Below, one piece after another: positions 12,401 through 24,400 of a DNA stretch of 64,000 bases (the first letter of the stretch is position 1; every line of letters begins with the position of its first letter). The DNA comes from Hyalella azteca (lineage: Eukaryota; Arthropoda; Malacostraca; Amphipoda; Hyalellidae), in contig NW_025947446.1 of assembly GCF_000764305.2 (NCBI RefSeq), positions 496,001-560,000 of the forward strand. Reading direction: 5' to 3'. The notes beneath the pieces are model-generated. The model worked only from the letters and a program-made list of their open reading frames with translations. It was not told the DNA's origin and searched no databases. Position numbers and translations under genes: made by a program.

Positions 12401-15400
12401 TTCAAGGTCGAAGTTATTATTATACGGCTCCTTGGATGAAAATCGTGATCCTTGCAATATGAAATATGAACTGTATACCAAGTTTCTTTGATGATAAGGC
12501 TATTTACGGTAAGTTTAAAATGACTTCCTGTTTGTTAGAAGGGAGGAGCTGTCCGCGGAGTTGAGTAAAATTCTACTTCCTATAGACTAGCATAGAGGGT
12601 CGCCGCAATTAATTTTGAATTATCCCTATTAGACGCCCAGAAATGACATCAATCGTCGCAATGAATCATTTGTAGGGAGATTAGTTGTTACAGATAACTT
12701 TCTTACCGTTGAGTTGGCTAGAGGATTCATCTCCAAAGCATCCAAGGTGGAGTTTGTGAGTGTGAAACTTGACCAAATCGCAGTGCCCAGCTCGCCTATG
12801 TAGCCTGCAAAATATCAACTTTTAGAAATGCTCCGAGCGAGTGACGTGGCAAACTATATTTTCTGATAAATTTTATTTCTTATATTAAAAGAAAAAAAAG
12901 ATACATTTAACATGATTTGCATGATGTTTTCTTCAGCATTTTTGCACAAAAATTCAAATCAAGATCCCACGCCAAAGGTTTAGAGCATCAATGACTATGG
13001 ATAGTTTTTTGATGAAAATTCTAAGTCTCGAAGTGCCACTAATGATGGATAACTTTTTTGCGTTGAAAGTATGATAATGTTCTTCAACACTAGTTTAGTT
13101 ACTCATATGAGCAAACGAACGAGCAATGCGTAAATAATAAACTAAACGGCCGAAGTACATCAAGCATAAAAAAATCTTCGCGAAGAGGAAAAAATTAGAT
13201 CAGTACTCACTGAAGTGAGTGACAGAGAAAACATTTTCTCGTTCGTCCGTGAAGTCACAGACAGACAGACGGACGGGCGGACATAACGAGCAAAATAGCG
13301 CCTTTTTTCCATAAATGAGAAAATGCGCTGAAAAGAGTCGGAAAAAAAACAAAGCTGACCGTTGATGTGATTGGTGTATGGTAAGATGTAGTGGGTTCCT
13401 CTAGGTGCTTCTCTGGCTTCGAACTGAGGCGCGCCGAAGGGACAGTGATGAGCGATGTGGTCAGAACGCGCCGGCTGCCCGCGACCTCGCTCTTGTTGCT
13501 GCGTGCACGCAATCACGTTAGCTAAAATAGCATACTTCTAAAGCAGTTGATCAAAAGATACGACGGTTGTTGAAATTAATATAAGCCAAACCGTCAGAAA
13601 GTAGAGAAAAAGAGAAAAACAATAATGTGAGAAGAGCTTCAAATTAAGTTAAACGAGGGATGCATTTGGGTGGATATGATTCGTGACCGGCGGAGAAGCG
13701 TTCCTATACTGAAATGGTGGTCAACAGAGGTGCCTAATGGGAACCAATAACTAATTTGAGCTAACTTTAATTATTATTTGTTAATATTTCAACACCTTAT
13801 AGATTTAAACGATGGATATTCATTTTAGTGGAATTAAGCATGAACAATGCAAGGGGTACGACCAAACCTGGAGTTACAACTTCGTAAATGTATAACATGA
13901 GTTTGTATAAACATAACAGATTCTGAGATATTGCATGCAAAAATGTGCCCAAGAATTTTGAAACACTATACATGTAATTACAAGAATCAGTAATAGCACG
14001 TTCAACAAATATTCTCAGTAGGTTATTTATTATAAGGTTGAAAATTGCATCTACAAGAAGGAAGGACATAAGTTACGAAAACGAAATTCTATTAAATTTC
14101 AGGGAAAAGCCATCAAGCATAACAGGTGAATTTCCAAGACTACTCAAGACAGAAGTAGTCACACAACCATGCATAACGATATATTCTAGCCGCTTTCGAA
14201 TCAAGATATTTAAAAAAGTGTTCAATGATTTCAACACTTATCTTTAAGCTTCTTAAAATTTTAAATCAAGTATTTCAACAGTTATCTGCAACTTCTTCAA
14301 AATTTTGGTCTTCTTCAAAATTTAGTAATGCTCGTAATTTACGTAAAATTTCAAGGAAGTTAAATACGAACCAGATCTTTCGACGATGTGCATTCGCAGG
14401 TATTCCTCTTCTTTCGATTAGTTAACATGGACTCGGTTACTGGATTAGTTGACTCATTTGTGATGTTAGATTGCGGCGCGTTTTCAGGCTGTGGATTCGT
14501 TGTCTGCGTATTAGTTAAGGAACTTAAAGAATCATTCTTCTGTTCAAAATTGTCACTAGCTGAGAGATTAGTTGCAGTTGGCTGAACATTAGATTCAGTG
14601 GATGACGGCAAGATGTTAGAAGATCCAGTTGTGAGAGTAGTGGCTGTTGGCAAGATTGGGCTTACGGATGATGAAGTTTGTACTCCTTGTTCACTAGACA
14701 AGCTGTCAGTGGTTGCTGAAGGAGAGACTTCACTTACTATGGCAGTGGAAGCAATACTCACGTTGACTGAAATACTAGGAGATGTTGTGCTGCTTTCTTT
14801 ATCCTCAAGCAGTGTTTCATTTTTTACTCCATTTTTCATCGTATTGTCTACAGAAGATCGTTCCCCTACTTCCATTAGATCTTCATTAACCTGAGAGTTG
14901 TGTGCAATTTCTTTATCCAAAACAATAGAAGAATTGGACACTGCATTGCCATTGTCTTCAGGAGTATCACGGCTATTTTCGCCCTCCGCTAGTGGAGTAA
15001 CAACACTAGATAATGTTAAATTAGGAATAGGACTTTCAACACCTGCTGTTGGTTGCAGATCTTTAACAAGGGCTGAAGATTCATCCACTGTTTTTCCTTC
15101 GCGTTGGCTCAAGCTAGATTCCAAAATTTGCTTCGTTTCCCCATTTCCATCATCTGCAGCATCAGAGACTACTTCTGACTGTTCTTGATCAGACGTGGAA
15201 GTGGCTTTAGTCGATGATTGAACCAACGGTTCAGAAGTCGATACTGTAGGTCTGGACGTTGTAGAAGCTGGTATTTGCTCTTTATTTTCTACGGCTTTAT
15301 CTTCAACTGGATGAGTATCTATAGGTATGGGAGAAGAAATGGAAGGGGTTGTGCTGGTAGAGATAGAAGAAGATTCCACCCCTGCATCGTCGTTGAGGGA

Positions 15401-18400
15401 ATCGGCCTTGTTCTCAATGGATGTGCTCGACATCATTTCGGTTGAAATTGGAGTCACCATTGTAGTTGACGGAGGGGATGAAGAGATAGTTGGTTCTGTT
15501 GTACCGGTAGAGATAGAAGGAGATTCCATCCCTGTATCGTCATTGAGGGTAGCAGCCCTGTTCTCAATGGATGTGCTCGACATCATTTCGGTTGAAATTG
15601 GAGTCACCATTGTAGTTGACGGAGGGGATGAAGAGATAGTTGGTTCTGTTGGCGGTACTTTCAATTCTTCGAGAAACGAAGGATCTCTTGACCTTGGGTG
15701 CAAAAAGGAGAGGACGTTTTCGGGCCAAGCATTGATACGTATTGTGGGTGGAGGAGGCGGATCACGTAGGATATGATACAAACTACCTTCAGTCCCTGTG
15801 AAAAGGAATGTTAACATTATTCGTCTCGGAGTAATAATCCTCAGAATGATCTGGGCTCTTCATCACGCACGAATCCAAAATATGCCACGCGTAAGATAAC
15901 AATTTTCAAGATCCACGTATTGCATTTTTTGCATCATGATCTTTTTGTTACTCATTTATACCCAAACCGTTCAAAACTGCGGATGCTCAAGGTATGAAAA
16001 AATATAAAAATATTAATGTGACAAGAATTTTTTGGTTCTTGAGGCGAGGCACACTATATATAATCAAATATTGTATTATTATTTGGTGTGCGCGCTTTAG
16101 GTGCGGATCGCGGCACTAGAGCAGTTTTAATTATGTAATTAAATTTTGTGAATTTAGCGAAGGTCGATCATTAATGTAATTGTACTGCATATTCGCGGAA
16201 AATCAATTAGATATTATCTATTGTAGGGACGGGAGTGCAGTAGGCACCGCTGCTCCACGACCTATTGAATTTATTGCACTGAAACATCCTCGTCCAATCA
16301 AATTATCTTCCACATACTACCAAACCTTTTATCGTATAATGGATAGGATCTATATTTTTTCTTTAACTGATTCGAGAACCAAGCTACACAACGACAGTTG
16401 CACAAATAAACACATTCTAGAAAAAAGTGCGTACACCTATTACTTTTTAAAACAATAATTAAGTTAAATTAAGTCAAACTCCTATTGAAGTGAACCTCAC
16501 GTGCGATATCATACCGTTATTAGGAGACGCCTTGGTGCCTAGTAATCTCGTGAGTAAGTTGTAGATTTCGACATTTCTGAAGCCAGAGAACTTGTAGTTT
16601 GCCTTGAACGATGGACCGCGGGCGAAGAAAATGCCCTGTTACATAAGAAAATTAGTTTAACAAAAATACGATGATACTATTTTGTAACATCGTTCAATTT
16701 TCGGCTGTTTCGAATTACAATTTTCATGTACATCAATAAAGCGATGGATCGTATTTTTGTACTCGTTTGTGCCAATGCCTTTCGAATGTTTATCCATAAG
16801 GAAGCAAAAACATGATTCAATTTTTTCTTGAAGGGTCATAAAATGAACTGAATTGAAAAAAACTTGTTTGCGGTAAATAATTTCTAGCTCGAAATTTCAG
16901 GTCTTCCACCAAAATATAGCCAAAAAAATGTTCAATTTCGAATATATATAGCAAACCCTACTAACTCTTATGAGAATAGAAATGACCTACAATGCTAAAA
17001 TACCAATCTGTTTGGTGCAGTTAACTCTAAGTGTTACGAGAGTTGGCTCTCAGTGACATTCTCTTCTTTTCAATTTAACCAATATACCTGAATATATTGT
17101 CATACCTGAAAGGTTTTAAAGGTGCAAGTGCGAGAAATGCGTTTAACTAATGAATTATAAGAAATAAAATAATTTCTACATAAACGTATGATAATTTTTA
17201 TTGATTCAAATTAAATTTGAAAATTACCGAAAGTTTTTTTAATTTTTCCGAAATAACAGTTATATTATAAATGTTCATCCCAGATATGTGTTCATTCGTC
17301 ATATACTAATTTATTAGTTTTCCCATTTTATGCTATTAATTTTATTCCTAAATAAAAATAAACTGCTGTACACGATGCATGATACTGCACAGCTGGAGCT
17401 TGTTTCGTAACAAGCACTTACATGTGGGAAGCATTAAAACTGATGTTTTAATGTTTTAACACCATAATATTTTTGATACCATTATTCGATCGTGACTGTA
17501 ATGTCAAAGATACGAAGAAACACATAATTTAAAGAAAAACAGTATAAATCGTGCCCCGTAGTTTGACTCGGTTGGTAAAAAAAGTATTTTTCTCATTTAA
17601 CATTGATTGTCGCTCGGCTTGTCGCTAAGTTCTCTCCAATAATGTTCATCAGTTGTTTTATCTGAACTTTTTATCAGAATAAAAAATAATAGTTGCATCT
17701 TCATTTCAGATCCTGATGATACAATGAACGTTTTAATTTACCTGCATCAAAGGGTCGATGTTGTTGAAGCCATGTTCAGCTTTCTTGCAGTAGTTTGTGT
17801 CGGAGGTTACGATCCTGTTGCCGGGCAGCGTATCCAGGATAACTCCTTCAATTCGTTCATTGTTGGCGTAGTGGTATCTACGTAGATGGAATCAAGTATG
17901 CTTAATATTTTTAGAGACATTTATATTCATAACATAACATAGTGATGTCGGCGCTGACGAGTAAGCCTGCATGATGTGGCCTGTCGCCGATTCTTGCCTG
18001 CCGCACTGGAAACATTTAAACTGTTCCAATAGGCGTTCCACTTACACATATTTGAATTGAATTGTAGGATACTTGAGGTAAATTAGGTTAATATGGATTT
18101 TAAGATGATAGAATCCAATAAAGTTGATCAGTTAATGAGTGGATAGTTATGGGAAATAACAACGTCGTGTTAGAACGGTTAAGAGCAGCTTGGCAAAGTT
18201 GTGATTGGATAAGCAAACATTACCGATCAATTGCTTACGTAACGTTATAGTATAGAGAAATAATACAATAGGTACCACTTTTTCAATGAGAGAAGTCGAG
18301 TCATTGTCGAGTCTGGAAACTAGTGAAAGAATACTAGAATGAAGGTTTAAGATTCGACTATATATTAAAATATACAGGGAAGAATAACTTTAATATGTGC

Positions 18401-21400
18401 ACTAGTAGGGCAATCTTGATAGGTATATCCGGCTGAGGCGGAACGCAGAAAAGTGCCAAGTAATTAATTTTGTTAAACATAATGAACAGGAACCTCATTC
18501 GATGAAAAAAACGTTGTTTTCACGAAAGAATGGTGTTCGAAAAGCTGACAGTGGAAAAAATTTCGGAGTTTATGCAGGAAGGAGCTGCTAAAGTCCGGTC
18601 TCTAGCGTTAGTTTTATAAAGAAAGACTTTGTCAAAAGTTCGATTTTTAGACATCCGCGGGAGGGAAAGTTGAGCGAGGCCAACATCGAGCTTCAATTAA
18701 TAACAGAGTTACTACACAATTGTGCACTAGCGCCTCAACTAGTGAAAGGGTGAGATTTAGATTCTGTTGGTCTTCACAATAGAATAATATATAAATTGAT
18801 AGTGACAGTCATGTTGGAACAAGGAAAGAAGGGAAGGTCGAATTGGGTTACGGAGTCGAAATATATAAAAATAATTCATTAAAAATATAGAAGTAGCAAT
18901 TTATAAAGCTAGAAAACACACAACTTACAATTTTACAGTACACAAATCTTGAAATTTCAGTTATCACAAGAATATATAAAGTCTAGCTGACAGGAGATAA
19001 ATCACAAATTGGTTATGTCAGAAATGAATAGTCAAATCCGATAACTTTATAAATTTATTCCACTCAGAAAGAATCGACGTTAAAGGGTGAATAGACACGC
19101 CAAGAAACAAAATGTAATACGCATTTATTTTGCAATTAGGAGGTGAAATTTTTTTATTCCCGGATAAAACTGGAGTAAAGGAGTACTTGGATTAATTGAA
19201 GTGTGCGCATTTAACTTGAGTAACAAAGAATTATCATTAGCCTCACCGGTTAGGAAGTACATCTTTGGACAGGGCTCTCAGCTTACGATTCTTGCACCTC
19301 AGTTGATTGAGGATTTCTTCATTTGACCCTAGTAGATTTGAGAGAATAATCATGAAAAACGAGAAGTTAAGCTAGGGAACTACACAATTCAGACTTCAAA
19401 CGAAATCAGTTCCGGGATAACTTTAAAATTCAAGTTCGTATATTTTTTTCAATTATCGCAATATGCCATAAGTCGCAGCATTCTTATCACATTTTTAAAT
19501 TTTTTATTTAAAATGTTGATACGTCGAAGGTTATGGTAACACTTGGTATAGTATATATATCTATGGTTATACATGTCATTCACCTGGACTTAATAAATTA
19601 GAAATAGAATTGACTATTCACTATAAATGAATAAAGTTCATTCATGGAATAATATCTTTAGAGTGAGTTGGAAAATATTAGAAAAGTTAAATAAACAACA
19701 ACTTTGATATATAAGATAAAAAAAATTATTCTTAGGCCTACCAATTTTGTGTTCTATGTATCATCGCTAAATTATTTGGAAACCGCCTACTACGTTGAGC
19801 GCATCGCCTGTGAGTCCTCACCTTTGCCTTCAATGGCCTGTAGTCTCCCTACAGCACCAGTAATAACTCTGGCCTTATGGTCAATTTTTTCCATGAATGT
19901 CTCCAGGTAGAGAGAGTTAGCACATGATGAAGGCGCCACTCCATGGTCTGAGACAACCACGATGTCAACGCACGACGTCACGTTCATCTCGTGCAGAGCT
20001 GTCATCAGGCGGTCAATCTGATGGTCAACTTCCAGCAGCGAATCGTTGGCCTACCAAAGAAGAATCCAAGCATATATAAAAGTGTACGAAAACTATAATT
20101 TCTTGATGTATGATTCTTGCTTGGATTTGAAATTAAATCAAGAATACAGCATTATCCCGAAGCGCCCCGAGCGCAAGCAGCGGTCGAGGGCGATAATTTC
20201 AGGACTTTTTTGGATCAGTGTCATTTAAATATAATTAACAGGTGAGTATTGTTTAATCTTAAATGATTTCACTCGTAAATACTCATACCCGTTTTGTGTA
20301 GATGCCGGCTTCCTTGATGACTTTGTTTGGGTTGTCAAAGTACAGGCCCAGAAGACTCGGTCTGTCCTCTGGCTCTAGGAGGAGCCACTCCTTGATCTGA
20401 AGAACAATTTGTATTCCAGATTACGCAGAAAAAACAAGATGATGTCTTAAACAAAAGACAGTTACAAGCTTCTTCTAGCGACAAATTCTTTTTTGTTGAA
20501 AGTGCAAGGAAAATTCTAAAATCTTTGTCAGCACTTAGTTGGTGGATACAATCTTAAAGAAATGTATAAAATAATTTTAAAAATTCGATACTTTTTTTGC
20601 GAATATGATGTAGGATTCAAAACATCGCTGACATCTTGGAGGAAAGATCTGCAGATAAAAAATTGAGTTCGTTTCTTCATGTCCTTATATCTTGGAAAGT
20701 AACTTGATTGCTTAAAAATGAAACGTAAGGTTGCCGTTGGTATTGCAAATCAAAATAGTGATGACCTCTTCCGCGAAAAGCAAAAAAAGGCTGCGCAGTA
20801 TGCTCAGCCATGCATACAAGATAAGATTGAATATTATCGCGATGAAGGCAGCAGAATGAGCATTTTTATGATGAGCATTGTTAAAAAACAAAGAACGAAG
20901 CAAAAAATAAAATAAATGACTTGCACAAAGACAGTAACGTTCGGTTGCAGTCTACATCAAACGAGAATTGAGATCAACTCGGGTTCACGGCAGATTGTGC
21001 CGCCGACAGCCTCTCCTAGGTATTGCACTACGATGTGTTATTTTGCTTCTACATCTATGTAGTCTGACACCACTTCTACATCTATCTTGTCTGCCACCAG
21101 TAAAATGGCTCGATTTGCACACGGCGTATCATTCATATATCAATACGGGAAAAGAATATCAGAAAATTGTGGAGAATACTTGGCTTAAAAAAAGATGTCG
21201 TACGAGGTGAATAAATATCTTCAACTAATATATTATATTAATATAAAGAAATTTTCGCGTGAATAATAACAGAGATCGGATATGAACGGGGCATTGAAAC
21301 GGAACGCATATTATAAAAATTCTTGTGCTAAATGTGTGAAACCCGCAACTGGTTGTGAAAATTTTGGTCGAATTTGAGAAGGTGGCTCGGTGGCCACGAA

Positions 21401-24400
21401 TCGGCGGCAACCAACATGAGACTAGAATGAGAAATGCTCCAAAATATCTCACTAGTCTCTAAAATAATTATCAAATAGATTTATCTATCTTGCAACATCG
21501 ACTTGAATTTTTGAACTCAAAATTCAAATTCAATTCTATTCTCCCATGAATTTTTGCTTGGAGGAACATGTAGAGACAACCGAGTCCGATAAAAAAAGTT
21601 ATTGTTGAAACATGGACGCTTGCCGCAAATAAGAAAAACGAATTGTTGTTTAAGCATAAATTAAAAAAGAAATGAGCCAAGCTTTATCGCAATCGTATAC
21701 CTATTAGGAGCGGGTGAGTTCCCGCGGTGAACCGATGCACAAATTCCACTAATTAGCCTATCGAATTGTACAATGCTAACATAATAGTAATCGAGTCAAG
21801 CAATGTAATATATATCGGTCTTTCCGCATAACACGCACAAGAAATTTAAAAATTTGTCCAACAAAAATCTATTGTTTGTCATAATATCTTATTGACGCCA
21901 TCTTGTCCTTGTAGTAAATTTTGTGATATATGCCGTAAATTGATCAAAAAGTTCCCCAGCTTTCCAAAGAATAGTCGTTACAGTACTGTAGGAGAGAGTG
22001 TGATATCTCCCACAAATTTGTGAACAAAATTCTGCAGTTTGTCGTGTTACCTTATTGACGCCGGTCTCGAGCGGGTAGTCGTTGCACTACTGTAATAGAG
22101 GGTCTGATATCTCCCACAAATTTGTGAACAAAATTCTGTAGTTTGTTGTTGTACCTTATTAACACCGGTCTCGAGCGGGTAGTCGTTGCGGTACTTGTAC
22201 TCGATGGTGGGAGACCTGCCGTTCACTTGTACAGACGCTCCGGGCCAGTAATACATGGCGGACCTCAGGCCCTGCAGGTTGCAATTCGCTAAAAAACTGA
22301 GTACCCTTGTGATGATGTATAATTGTAGACAAACATGCGATGTTATAGATTATAGTCCATTAAACGTTAAATGACATTTCATTTGGTTTCATTATTTCAA
22401 ATTGAATAAAATAACACTAAAAGATGTCTAGAGGATTAAATCCTGCATCAAAACTATACATTCATATATTGCAACCTGCCATACAGGAGAAGCGGATATT
22501 TACTCTATTTTGAATAGTGTTCCAGACGGGGTCTCCAGCCCACCAGTTCTGCTTGATAGATTCGTATTTGCCAATCCTCAAAGTTTTATTTCTGGAGGCA
22601 TCGTAGATGTGGGACCCGATGATGCCATGACTTTCCGGATACAGACCCTGTGAAAAAATTATACGGTTTTACGTCTATCAAGCTTTGCATCAATATTCAA
22701 GTGAAATAAACATAAAACTTTTGACGGGATTTAAATCCACTAAAAAATGCTACTTGGTAATCGTACTCGTCTCGTACGAATTACTTCCAGTATGTTGAAC
22801 AAAACTAATAATTAGGCCACTTTAACTCATATCGAGTACAATTAATCCGTTCCAACGAAAAAATTCACCGTCACGATAGTGTAGAGGTTGGTGAACGTGT
22901 CGGTGGGGTAAACGGGCGTGAGGTGGCTGGCCCAGACACCACATTTAGCCAAGTGATGCAGTGCTGGTGCTGTTCTAGGAGTGATCATGTCGTTCCTCAG
23001 GCCGTCTATGCCGATCAATAAGACAATGGGAGGCTCATATCCTGGAAAGAAGAAAATTAGTTTGTATATCTTACTATGAAAAGACTTTTTTCGTATAATG
23101 TTCAACATTGGAAGAAGAACCTTGTTTGCATAGGTTTTTTATGATGATTCATGATTGAATCACTAAAAAGTTTTGTTGGTTTATGATTTTCTTGTTGATT
23201 TATCGTTGATATAAAGCTTCAATAAATCAGTCCATGGTCTGAATTGTCCATACAACCTTCGGGACAGTGTAAGTCGATGTATTCACAGGAGCCTTTCGTC
23301 ATGCGCCACTTGGCGTTGGCTTCGACCTCCGCTTCGCTCTTCGGCCACGAACTGGACTTTTCAAGAGCCGGAGACTCTGGAGGGATCTTCTCCTCACCAA
23401 CCACAGCGAGCTCATCGTCTGTCTCGCCGCTTGAACTGACTTCTTCCTGAATGTGAATGGTATACATACAAACAGCTATCAATTTGCTAGCTATCAGATT
23501 TGTAATGTGTGCTTCTGTCATTTCAAGGTCTCTAGTTGCAGTAATCTAAAAACGTTCAATTTACTAATAATGTTCCCTTAAAACGTTGTACCTAATAAAC
23601 AATATATTCATCGGAGACCATATATTTCAATAAATGTTTTAGATCACATTTTTTCAAACCAAATAAATTATATAATGCATCACAGGAAGAAAACCAATAA
23701 AATTCGTTGATTAGGCTTTTAAGGAAATTAGCTTAAGAGAACAATCATCTAAGCATAAATTAAAATACCAGCTTCTTTCCAATGACGTTTGATTTTTACA
23801 TTACATACGGCCCAAGCGGTTATTTGAAAAGTTTAATCGTTAAGGAAAAATAGTGAATGTGAAAATTTTTTGCTAAGGGTATGTAAAATCCCCGTATTAA
23901 AATATATTTTCTCCGAAACTAAAAATAAACTCTAACTTTAAAATAAACTCTCTAACTCTAAAATAAACAAACACTTCAAAAGTCAGAAGACAGAAAGAAG
24001 GACGAAGAAAAGGAATTGGCTCCACATAGAAGTCACGTGGCCAATTTCAATCGATGAGCGGAGGAACGTGAATTTTCACTGTTCGAGCTTTGAGCGTTAT
24101 TTAAAACTTGCCGATAAGTACGTGGTATGACTTTTTTCAGATAAAACTTTCCCTAGCCCATTTTGAAGTACTGCGGCACTATTAGTTAAATTTTTCATAA
24201 AGGTAGTATAACGTACAATATGTATTTTGGATACGTGCGAGAATAGCCATAAACCAAACCATATCGCTTGTAGCTGCATATCCTGTTGTGTAGTTCAAGT
24301 CCTTATTACGTATGAAATAGCGTCTCTTGACGAGCAGTTATTACCGATTTTACTCAAAGAGGTAATTCATCTGCACGTGGCGTGCCACTCAAATCATTCA

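Noticed and set aside
14388..15776. Several plus-strand ORFs of 65-149 codons
   Set aside because: They are antisense shadows of the long stalk exon, which alone continues the NPP frame and phase.
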